From the NCBI GenBank assembly GCA_021777835.1, contig JAJYDC010000006.1:62001-126000 (forward strand): a stretch of 64,000 nucleotides of DNA, written 5' to 3'. Positions within the stretch are counted from its first letter, which is position 1; every line of letters begins with the position of its first letter. The notes below the pieces were generated by a model. That model did not search any database and was not told the DNA's origin. It saw only the letters and a list, made by a program, of their open reading frames with translations. This DNA is from Bacteroidota bacterium (lineage in GTDB: Bacteria > Bacteroidota > Ignavibacteria > Ignavibacteriales > Ignavibacteriaceae). This document shows, one piece after another, positions 57,152-64,000 of the stretch. A program made the position numbers and the translations under genes.

Positions 57152-58186
57152 ATGAAATTATCAGACTTCAAATACAATCTGCCTAAAACTCAGATTGCTA
57201 AATATCCGGTATCTCCAAGAGATAAATCAAAATTAATGGTACTCAACAAGAAAACAGAGGAAATTGAAAACAAGTCATTCAGCGATGTTGTGGATTATAT
57301 GGAAAAGGGTGATATACTCGTAGTCAATGAAACACGAGTGTTTCAAGCGAGGCTTTATGGTAAAAAGGAAAAAACAAATGCAAAGATTGAAGTGTTTTTG
57401 CTAAGAGAACTTAATGCCGAGGAATGTATTTGGGACGTAATAGTTGACCCAGCAAGAAAAGTTAGAATTGGAAACAAAATCTATTTTAACGACAAACTCT
57501 GGTGTGAGGTTATAGACAATACTACTTCACGGGGAAGGACTGTTCGCTTCAATCAACCCGGCAATGTTTTTAAAGCAGTTGAAAAGATAGGATTCACTCC
57601 TTTGCCTCCTTACATAAAAAGAGAGCCGGAAGCCTCTGATAAAGAAAATTATCAAACAGTTTATGCGCGCGTGGACGGAGCTGTTGCAGCACCTACAGCT
57701 GGCCTTCATTTTACACCAAAGCTCTTGGCTAAAATTGAAAAGAAAGGAATCTTAATTGTCCCGGTAATTCTTCATATTGGACTTGGAACATTTAGACCCG
57801 TTGAGGTAGAAGACCTGACTAAGCATAAAATGGACTCTGAATATTTTGAAATTTCACCTAAATCAGCTGAGCTTATTAATAAATCAATTGCGGCAAAGCA
57901 TCACGTTTTTGTTGTTGGTACAAGTGCATGTCGTGCACTTGAGACAAGCACAACAGCTGAGGGATTTGTAAAGCCAAATAAGGGCTGGACAGATAAATTC
58001 ATTTATCCTCCTTTTGATTTCAAAGTTACCGACAGACTAATAACAAACTTCCATGTACCCGAATCTACCTTGTTAATGCTTGTTTGCGCTTTAGGTGGCA
58101 CTGACTTTATAATGAAAGGCTATAAAAAAGCACTTAAGGAAAATTATAGATTCCTCAGTTATGGCGATGCAATGCTCATATTATGA
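57152..58186 (+). CDS. queA: S-adenosylmethionine:tRNA ribosyltransferase-isomerase
   Basis: QueA adds the ribosyl part of SAM to preQ1-modified tRNA to make epoxyqueuosine. The start KLSDFKYNLPKTQIAKYPV, VVNETRVFQARLYGKK, PTAGLHFTPKLLAKIEKKG and NFHVPESTLLMLVCALGG are characteristic. Length 344 is normal. It overlaps ispD by 4 bases and continues the queuosine pathway whose queC and queF are at 14792-15912. Confidence 0.96.
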   Translation: MKLSDFKYNLPKTQIAKYPVSPRDKSKLMVLNKKTEEIENKSFSDVVDYMEKGDILVVNETRVFQARLYGKKEKTNAKIEVFLLRELNAEECIWDVIVDPARKVRIGNKIYFNDKLWCEVIDNTTSRGRTVRFNQPGNVFKAVEKIGFTPLPPYIKREPEASDKENYQTVYARVDGAVAAPTAGLHFTPKLLAKIEKKGILIVPVILHIGLGTFRPVEVEDLTKHKMDSEYFEISPKSAELINKSIAAKHHVFVVGTSACRALETSTTAEGFVKPNKGWTDKFIYPPFDFKVTDRLITNFHVPESTLLMLVCALGGTDFIMKGYKKALKENYRFLSYGDAMLIL

Positions 58187-58860
58187 AGACTTTTGCAATT
58201 ATTCCTGCTGCAGGTAAAGGTGTTAGGAGCGGTTTTGCCGCTCCTAAACAATATATAAAAATCAAAGGGAAAGAAATAATTGTATACACACTAGAGACCT
58301 TTCAGAGAAATGAACTGATTGACGAAATTATTCTTGCTGCCGATCCTTTCTATTTTAAGCTACTCCAAAAGATTAAAGAAAAATACAAATTAACAAAAAT
58401 TAAGACTATCGTTGAGGGCGGCAAAGAGCGCCAGGACTCTGTTTACAATGCCCTAAAAGTTCTAAAAGCAAAACCTAATGAATTTATTGTTGTGCATGAC
58501 GCTGCTCGACCTCTACTTCCGGTTAATATACTTACAGGAGCAATTCTTTATGCAAAGAAAAAAGGTAACGCTCTAGTTTGCTTAAAAGCGCAAGATACCT
58601 TAGTAAAAGGAAAAGATTACGTTGAATCATACATTAGCCGCGACGAAATATTCTTAGTACAAACGCCGCAGATTTTTTTATACAAAGATTTAATGTCAGC
58701 TATGGATAAAGCTTATAAGGAGAACTTCTATGGTACTGACGAGTCAATGCTTATTAAAGGAATTGGAAAGAAAGTTCATTTGTTCGAAGGCTCAATAATG
58801 AACTTCAAGGTTACTAGGAAAAACGATATTGATCTCTTTAAGAACCTTATAAAAAAATAA
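58183..58860 (+). CDS. ispD: 2-C-methyl-D-erythritol 4-phosphate cytidylyltransferase
   Basis: IspD makes CDP-ME in the non-mevalonate isoprenoid pathway. The CTP-binding start is IIPAAGKGVRSGFAAPKQYI, then VVHDAARPLL and the late QTPQIF motif. Length 225 is normal. It overlaps queA as ATGA. No other isoprenoid gene is in the window. Confidence 0.95.
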   Translation: MKTFAIIPAAGKGVRSGFAAPKQYIKIKGKEIIVYTLETFQRNELIDEIILAADPFYFKLLQKIKEKYKLTKIKTIVEGGKERQDSVYNALKVLKAKPNEFIVVHDAARPLLPVNILTGAILYAKKKGNALVCLKAQDTLVKGKDYVESYISRDEIFLVQTPQIFLYKDLMSAMDKAYKENFYGTDESMLIKGIGKKVHLFEGSIMNFKVTRKNDIDLFKNLIKK

Positions 58861-58928
58861 AGCTCTGGTTCCTCGATTAGGATATTTGTAATAATACAAA
58901 TATACCAAACAAATAGGATCAAACATTT

Positions 58929-59588
58929 ATGACTAAAGAAAGAATTAAAACATTCATCCCTCATTTTCTGCTTTATAATTTCGAAAGAATAAGGATAAGG
59001 CAACGGAATTCAACTTCTAGACAAGAGAAAATTTATCAGAAGTGGCTGCAGGATGGTAAGCCTCTACCACCTCCACATATTGCTAAACAAAAGATAATAG
59101 ACGAATTTGCAAAGAAGTATAACCTAAAAATGCTAATTGAAACAGGAACTTTTCTTGGAGACATGGTATATTCCCAAAGAAACAACTTCTCAAAATTAGT
59201 TTCTATTGAGTTGGACGAAGTATTTTATAAAGACGCTAAACAAAAATTGAAACATTTTAATAATATCGAAATCCTAAAAGGTGACAGTGGTATCGTTTTA
59301 AAAGAAATTACTCCAGCATTAAAAGAGCCATGCTTGTTTTGGCTTGATGGCCACTACTCTGCAGGTTTTACCGCTAAGGGTGATTTGGAAACTCCTATTA
59401 TTTCTGAATTAAACACAATATTCTCTTTGAAAGAAAATCATATTGTCCTAATCGACGATGCTCGATGTTTTACAGGTGAAAATGATTATCCCACAATAGA
59501 ATTTATAAGGAATTTTATTAAAAATAAAAAAACCGGCTATGGAATGGAAGTTAAGGATGATATAATTAGGCTCCATCCCCATGAATAG
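58929..59588 (+). CDS. Class I SAM-dependent methyltransferase-like protein
   Basis: The 219-residue protein has LKMLIETGTFLGDMVYSQR (SAM-binding region) and VSIELDEVFYKDAKQKL, then LFWLDGHYS and a late LIDDARCF. The pattern fits small SAM methyltransferases found in surface-polysaccharide loci. A basic N-terminal extension of about 60 residues precedes the domain. The substrate is unknown. It is a single gene between ispD and plsY. Confidence 0.75.
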   Translation: MTKERIKTFIPHFLLYNFERIRIRQRNSTSRQEKIYQKWLQDGKPLPPPHIAKQKIIDEFAKKYNLKMLIETGTFLGDMVYSQRNNFSKLVSIELDEVFYKDAKQKLKHFNNIEILKGDSGIVLKEITPALKEPCLFWLDGHYSAGFTAKGDLETPIISELNTIFSLKENHIVLIDDARCFTGENDYPTIEFIRNFIKNKKTGYGMEVKDDIIRLHPHE

Positions 59589-59715
59589 TATATTTCGACT
59601 TATTATTTATTAAAGATATGGCATAATTTGTCGATAATGTATAGTCTATGAATCAGCATTGAATCTTTAATACATTATAATTAGTTTAGTTGAACTCAAA
59701 ATTTGGGTTTTTATT

Positions 59716-60393
59716 ATGTTTTTATTAGCAACAATTGTAATATTATCTTATTTAATTGGCTCAATACCTACAAGTATAATTGTTACCAAAGCAATTAAAG
59801 GTGTAGATATTCGAAATTACGGCAGCGGAAACGCAGGTGGTACAAATGTAATGCGTGTACTTGGCTGGAAATTAGGTATGCTTGTAATTATTCTTGATGC
59901 TTTTAAAGGTGTTTTAGCCGTGGTAATAGTTGCAAGATTACATTATGGGAACATGCCCTTCAGAAACCTAACACCTTTCGATGATTTTACATTGGTCCAA
60001 ATTATTGCAGGAATCTCAGCGGTTATCGGGCATATCTGGACTGTCTTTGCTGGGTTCAGAGGCGGCAAAGGAATCGCTACTGCACTAGGAATGCTCCTTA
60101 TAATTTCTACCGTTGATATGCTAGTAGCAATTGGCGTTTTTATTCTCGTAGTTTCTATCTCAAAATATGTCTCACTTGGATCAATTTTGGGTGCAATTTC
60201 AATTCCCCTTACTTTAATAATAAGAGAAAACATTTTCAACGTTAATATCCCTAGCTATAATACACTGTTACCTTTTGTTGCTGGTGTAAGTTTGCTTATT
60301 ATATTCACACACAGAAAAAATGTTGTGCGACTTTTAAACGGAAACGAGCACAAATTGGATTTTCCCAAAAAGAAAAACACCAAAGTTAATTAA
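59716..60393 (+). CDS. plsY: Acyl-phosphate:glycerol-3-phosphate acyltransferase
   Basis: PlsY adds the first acyl chain to glycerol 3-phosphate using acyl phosphate, in the inner membrane. The conserved loops are SYLIGSIPTS, NYGSGNAGGTNVMRVLG and FRGGKGIATALG. The 225-residue protein has about five membrane segments. Its stop overlaps the gpsA start by 1 base, giving a phospholipid-precursor operon. Confidence 0.95.
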   Translation: MFLLATIVILSYLIGSIPTSIIVTKAIKGVDIRNYGSGNAGGTNVMRVLGWKLGMLVIILDAFKGVLAVVIVARLHYGNMPFRNLTPFDDFTLVQIIAGISAVIGHIWTVFAGFRGGKGIATALGMLLIISTVDMLVAIGVFILVVSISKYVSLGSILGAISIPLTLIIRENIFNVNIPSYNTLLPFVAGVSLLIIFTHRKNVVRLLNGNEHKLDFPKKKNTKVN

Positions 60394-61388
60394 TGAAAAT
60401 CTCTGTTTTAGGCGCCGGGGGATGGGGCACCACCTTAGCCATTCTGCTGCATTTTAATGGCCATAATGTTACCCTTTGGGAATATAATAGAAGCTACGCT
60501 AAATTCCTCAACAAGAAAAGAGAAAATCCCGACTACCTTCCCGGTATTAAAATTCCCGATGAGATCATTATATCTCACGATATTGAAGAATCTACATCAA
60601 ATCAAAATATGATTGTATTGGCTGTCCCTTCTCAATTTTTAAGAGGGGTAATTAAAAATATAAGATATGCCAATATAAAGGATACAATTCTAGTAAATGT
60701 AGCAAAGGGCATTGAAATTAAAACCCTAATGACAATGTCGCAAATGCTTAAAGATGAAATGCCTTCAATTGATGAAAACCAAATTGGGGTTTTATCAGGC
60801 CCAAGTCACGCCGAGGAAGTAAGCAAGAGAATCCCTACTGCAGTTGTCGCCTCATCAAAGAGTCATGAAATTTCTCGATCTATTCAAGCCGCATTTATGA
60901 CCTCGTACTTTAGAGTTTATTCTTCCACCGATATACTTGGGGTTGAGCTTGGTGGCGCATTGAAAAACGTAATAGCAATCGGCGCTGGGATAATAGATGG
61001 TGCAAAATTCGGAGACAATACAAAAGCGGCTATTATGACCCGAGGAGTTGCTGAAATTGCCCGCCTAGGCATTTCGATGGGCGCCTCACCAGAAACATTT
61101 TCTGGATTATCTGGCATGGGGGATTTAATAGTTACCTGCATGAGCCGGCACAGCAGAAACAGATATGTAGGCGAACAAATTGGTGGAGGGAAAAAATTAA
61201 AAGAAGTGCTAAAGTCAATGAATATGGTTGCCGAAGGAGTTGAAACAAGCCGCTCTGCATCTCAACTTGCTGGAAAAAACAATGTTGTAACCCCCATAAC
61301 TAATGAAGTCTATAAAATTCTTTTCGAAGATAAAGATCCTGTTAAAGCCACTACCGATTTGATGTCCCGCGATATGAAGACAGAATAG
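60393..61388 (+). CDS. gpsA: Glycerol-3-phosphate dehydrogenase [NAD(P)+]
   Basis: GpsA reduces dihydroxyacetone phosphate to glycerol 3-phosphate, the PlsY substrate. The NAD-binding motif is GAGGWGTTLA (residues 7-16), then the SGPSHAEEV motif and GGALKNVIAIGAG with the catalytic Lys. Length 331 is normal. Its start overlaps the plsY stop in a TAATG arrangement. Confidence 0.96.
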   Translation: MKISVLGAGGWGTTLAILLHFNGHNVTLWEYNRSYAKFLNKKRENPDYLPGIKIPDEIIISHDIEESTSNQNMIVLAVPSQFLRGVIKNIRYANIKDTILVNVAKGIEIKTLMTMSQMLKDEMPSIDENQIGVLSGPSHAEEVSKRIPTAVVASSKSHEISRSIQAAFMTSYFRVYSSTDILGVELGGALKNVIAIGAGIIDGAKFGDNTKAAIMTRGVAEIARLGISMGASPETFSGLSGMGDLIVTCMSRHSRNRYVGEQIGGGKKLKEVLKSMNMVAEGVETSRSASQLAGKNNVVTPITNEVYKILFEDKDPVKATTDLMSRDMKTE

Positions 61389-61485
61389 TTTTCCCACTTG
61401 TTAAACAAAACAAAATATTATTATTCTTTATAAACATCAATTTATACAAACAAGAATTTAGAACATATCTCTTAATCTTAAGATG

Positions 61486-61505
61486 TTATGGTGGATTTAC
61501 CATAA
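61486..61505. terminator. Candidate terminator between gpsA and the converging gene
   Basis: TTATGGT and ACCATAA form a 7-base stem around a six-base loop between the two converging genes. No clear T-run is present, so the call is weak. Confidence 0.35.
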
Positions 61506-61530
61506 TATAAACCAGCGAGTGCACTCAGAA

Positions 61531-62175
61531 TCATTTTCCCCTTACAAGCCTCATAACACCCGGGCTCCCTATCTTGTATAAGTAAAGGTCACCCCTTATT
61601 ATTTGATACTTCATCTTAACTATAAGAGCCCTTTTAGAAAAAACCGAAAATATGTTCTTTTGAACTACAAAATAGCCATTATATTTATTCAAGGTTTTTC
61701 TAATAAAAAGATCTCCATTTTTATGATAAGTTATAACAGCTTGATCCCCCTGAAAATTATCAGAATACCAACTTCCAACAAGCCCACCCGAAGTATTTGA
61801 GCTATCATTTTCTCTAATAAATTTTGAAATAGTCTGTGCCGTATCCTTGCCAGTAACTAACACCAGTGTATCAGCCGTAACTAATACAATACTTGTATCA
61901 TGTACCCATTTACTTAAAAATGGAATATAGTAGCTGGATAAAAGAGTTGTGCCGTCCAGTTCATATTTTCCATTCCATCGGGATTCTAAATCATAAGAGA
62001 ACTTATGCCCAGATTCAAATTCTATTGCAAGATGAGACGCATCAAGCCCAAGATTGGGCGTTTCCCACTTACCAAGTAAAGGTCCTTTATACTCTTTAAT
62101 TCTTTTCTGTGCGAAAACACTCACTGAAGGAATCATTAACAAAACTAAAACCGCAGTATATAGATTTTTTATCAT
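61531..62175 (-). CDS. Secreted protein with two similar domains
   Basis: The first 22 residues form a signal peptide ending VFAQ. The mature part seems to be two related halves: GPLLGKWETPNLGLDASHLA with FESGHKFSYDL, then GGLVGSWYSDNFQGDQAVIT with YHKNGDLFIRKTL. Each has the order L-x-G-x-W, then a beta strand, then NGxY-like residues (NGKYEL, NGYFVV). The function is unknown; a lipocalin-like fold is possible. Length is 214. Confidence 0.75.
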   Translation of the reverse strand: MIKNLYTAVLVLLMIPSVSVFAQKRIKEYKGPLLGKWETPNLGLDASHLAIEFESGHKFSYDLESRWNGKYELDGTTLLSSYYIPFLSKWVHDTSIVLVTADTLVLVTGKDTAQTISKFIRENDSSNTSGGLVGSWYSDNFQGDQAVITYHKNGDLFIRKTLNKYNGYFVVQKNIFSVFSKRALIVKMKYQIIRGDLYLYKIGSPGVMRLVRGK

Positions 62176-62707
62176 ATTAATTATTTAATGTTGGAAGTTA
62201 AATGTTAGAAAAATTTTATTACTATATGATTACAAAATACTAAAAGACTTCTCATCAAAAAAGGATTATTAATATCTCTTAAATAATTTCTAATACTTGT
62301 GGCAAATAATCTTGTTATAGGACATCAAATTAGAAGTCCCCGTTGATCGTTAATTAAGTTTTCTAAATCGTTCAATTTGAAAAACATTGTCTGTCGAAAC
62401 TTAGCACTTCGAAATCTTTCTTGACTCACAACTTGCATTTTTATATGTTTATTAGAAACAAATACTGGTGTTCTTTTTGATTTCTTATTAACATACATTT
62501 ATTGCAACCAAGTTTCTCATAATTCCCACAAAGGGTAATAATCAACAAAATCTCTTTTCAATACAATTGGAGAGGATAGTTCGAAATAACCCACTTACTC
62601 CGTCTGAAAAATATACTTTTCCAATTAGATTTATATAGTAATATGAGTATTATCAAAACCTTGAATGGGAGTAATTCGTCGCAAATATCTATTCGCAAAA
62701 ATAACTT
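62176..62707. other. Long intergenic region without a convincing gene
   Basis: These 532 bases separate the secreted protein gene from the microprotein. The only frame of note is on the minus strand at 62325-62498 (57 residues starting MYVNKKSKRTPVFVSN) without a good ribosome binding site, so I do not call it. No clear promoter or repeat is seen. Confidence 0.5.
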
Positions 62708-62815
62708 CTATTTATGTGAACGAATGTCTTTCAAATACTTCTTAAAAGTAAAAACTTGAGTTAGCATTACTATAGTAAATACACTTACCAAAATTATTAC
62801 AACAGAAAGTTCCAT
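62708..62815 (-). CDS. Probable 35-residue membrane microprotein
   Basis: ATG 62815 to TAG 62708 encodes 35 residues. The first 24 are almost entirely hydrophobic, starting MELSVVIILVSVFTIVMLTQ, and the rest is a basic tail ending KDIRSHK, the layout of a single-span protein with a cytoplasmic tail. AAGGA lies exactly 7 bases before the ATG, a strong site. It is divergent from the DtxR-family gene. The role is unknown; a link to metal handling is inferred from position only. A chance frame is the alternative. Confidence 0.6.
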   Translation of the reverse strand: MELSVVIILVSVFTIVMLTQVFTFKKYLKDIRSHK

Positions 62816-62995
62816 CTTTAAATCCTTAATTATACAAGCAAATTTGTGAAGCCAGGGTTACATATAAGTCTATTATTTATGTATGAATAATATAAACTTA
62901 CTCAGTGTGTAAATGTGATTTAATTCTCACTTTTTATACCCCAATATATCTAACTCAAGTGGACAATTGGGTCTATATTATTAAATTTTCCTTGA

Positions 62996-63025
62996 TTTTT
63001 AATTTAAGCGCACTTAAATTAAAAA
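62996..63025. promoter_or_regulatory. Candidate operator: perfect 13-bp inverted repeat before the DtxR-family gene
   Basis: TTTTTAATTTAAG and its exact complement are separated by CGCA, and the element ends 17 bases before the ATG at 63043. The core TTTAAG-CGCA-CTTAAA resembles the symmetrical sites of DtxR-type regulators. Its position favours autoregulation. No second copy was found elsewhere in the 62816-63042 gap. Confidence 0.65.
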
Positions 63026-63042
63026 TAAAAATATACTTAAAT

Positions 63043-63702
63043 ATGAAAAATGTTTCAAAAGAAGATTATCTACGAATTATATTCAAACACAAAGACGAAA
63101 AAGGTGAGATTAAACCAAACTTAATTGCAGAAAAGCTCTCCATTTCGAGTGCCGCAGTAACTGATATGATAAAGAAATTATCAAAAGAAGGATACATAGA
63201 ATATAAACGTTACAAAGGCATTCGTTTAACGCCATCCGGAGAAGTTTATGCCCTGAATATGGTTCGTAGACATAGAATATGGGAAATGTTCCTTAATCAG
63301 GTTGTTAAAATTCCGTGGGATAAAGTACATGAAGAGGCAAACCATTTGGAGCATTCATCCTCTGATGGGCTGATAAACAGGCTCGAAGAAATGATCGGAT
63401 TCCCGGAATATGACCCACATGGCGATCCTATCCCAACGAAGGAAGGAATAATACCAAGCACTAAAAATTATATACCATTGTCCCAATTAAACCAGGGAGA
63501 ATCTGCAATTGTTGTCAGAGTAAATGATTTCGATGATAAGTTTTTAACATATATATCGGGTATCGGAATCAAACTAAATGAAAAAATAAAGCTTAAAGAA
63601 AAAAGAGATTTTGACAAATCAATGATGATAATAATTAAGGGAAAGTCATGGAACATCAGTGAAAAGCTTGCAGAAAATGTATTTGTTGAAATAAGGACAT
63701 AG
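63043..63702 (+). CDS. DtxR/MntR-family metal-dependent regulator
   Basis: The regulator senses Mn or Fe and represses metal uptake genes. The N-terminal winged helix contains ISSAAVTDMIKKLSKEGYIE; the metal domain has Asp8 (SKEDYLR), His77 (HRIWE), His96, Asn100, Glu103 and His104 in HEEANHLEH, and a C-terminal FeoA-like (SH3) domain runs from about 145. Asp8 is like MntR, whereas the position used as Cys102 in DtxR or Glu99 in MntR is Asn100. I chose ATG 63043; the open frame extends to 62905 through the operator. An NRAMP gene follows 9 bases later. Confidence 0.9.
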   Translation: MKNVSKEDYLRIIFKHKDEKGEIKPNLIAEKLSISSAAVTDMIKKLSKEGYIEYKRYKGIRLTPSGEVYALNMVRRHRIWEMFLNQVVKIPWDKVHEEANHLEHSSSDGLINRLEEMIGFPEYDPHGDPIPTKEGIIPSTKNYIPLSQLNQGESAIVVRVNDFDDKFLTYISGIGIKLNEKIKLKEKRDFDKSMMIIIKGKSWNISEKLAENVFVEIRT

Positions 63703-63711
63703 AATTTAAAG

Positions 63712-64000
63712 ATGAAGAACTTTTTAAATTCATCAATGCTGCAAACAGACGGAAAGATAAGAGACTCGGCTGAGGCTACATTATCAGGGAAGTCAACCGA
63801 AGGAATTTTTAAGAGATTAATTCCCTTCCTCGGACCGGCTTTTATTGCCAGCATTGCATATGTCGATCCAGGTAATTTTGCTACCAATATTCAAGGGGGT
63901 TCAGCATTTGGCTATACTTTGCTTTGGGTAATATTGGTAAGCAATCTTCTAGCAATGATCTTACAAACGCTTTCAGCAAAACTAGGAATTGCAACCGGTA
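63712..64000 (+). CDS. mntH: NRAMP-family divalent metal transporter (5' part)
   Basis: The first 96 residues are in the window, and the frame stays open to the edge. Residues 40-60 contain [20 protein letters not shown], the first membrane segment with the metal-binding DPGN motif, and the second segment begins [22 protein letters not shown] proteins bring Mn or Fe into the cell with protons. It lies 9 bases after the regulator gene, so they are probably co-transcribed and metal-controlled. Confidence 0.92.
   Translation, partial: MKNFLNSSMLQTDGKIRDSAEATLSGKSTEGIFKRLIPFLGPAFIASIAYVDPGNFATNIQGGSAFGYTLLWVILVSNLLAMILQTLSAKLGIATG

Noticed and set aside
62325..62498. 57-residue frame on the minus strand starting MYVNKKSKRTPVFVSN
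   Set aside because: It has a start and is basic, but no ribosome binding site or recognisable pattern; a frame of this length is possible by chance in AT-rich DNA.
1..64000. Transposases, integrases, CRISPR arrays, rRNA or tRNA genes
   Set aside because: No intact element or RNA gene was recognised on either strand when scanning the genes and gaps; tRNA detection by eye is limited.

Overview
The window looks like chromosomal DNA of a member of the Ignavibacteria or a close relative (Bacteroidota/Chlorobiota side of the tree). The clues are an AT-rich sequence, two secreted proteins ending in a type IX secretion sorting domain (one with a YPNPFNPST motif), an AMP nucleosidase of the short Bacteroidota type, a DUF6132-like membrane protein, lipid A genes showing an outer membrane, and one exact TAnnTTTG promoter element. 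AAGGA/GGAG Shine-Dalgarno motifs are common and TTG start codons frequent. The taxonomic call is inference from protein content; no rRNA or tRNA gene was recognised here.

Layout. 1-7800: a peptide-type ABC importer arranged as a divergon, with binding lipoprotein, two permeases and a Ser/Thr kinase-ATPase-TPR protein on the minus strand and two ATPases on the plus strand. 7876-22141: housekeeping and stress genes, including YbaK, a 54-residue basic protein, Ogt, Nfu, asparaginase, MurI, GlnD, QueF, QueC, an MFS transporter, OsmC, AMP nucleosidase, MsrAB and small proteins. 22424-31944: an Ig-like lipoprotein followed by a surface polysaccharide block (priming transferase, four glycosyltransferases, flippase, and a divergent glycosyltransferase). 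31947-41613: NAD kinase, a thioredoxin-like protein, a YbhB-like protein, HemL, an outer-membrane protein fragment, a secreted subtilase, a DinB/BstA-like protein, HemH and TpiA. 41802-49950: a membrane-anchored GH2-like protein, SMC and a secreted repeat protein, tightly abutted. 49953-57071: a HAD phosphatase, an ICMT-like protein, the lipid A genes lpxB, an acyltransferase and lpxK, then pyruvate phosphate dikinase. 57152-61388: QueA, IspD, a methyltransferase, PlsY and GpsA. 61531-64000: a secreted two-repeat protein, a probable 35-residue membrane microprotein, a DtxR/MntR regulator with a strong palindrome in front of it, and the start of an NRAMP metal transporter.

How it fits together. 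Most genes are core cell-envelope, cofactor, tRNA-modification and lipid genes. The less ordinary parts are the kinase coupled to the peptide transporter, the GH2-like membrane protein lacking its general acid/base pair, the 11-bp tandem repeat upstream of queC, and the metal-regulation locus at the right edge with its palindrome and microprotein. No CRISPR array, integrase or intact insertion sequence was seen.
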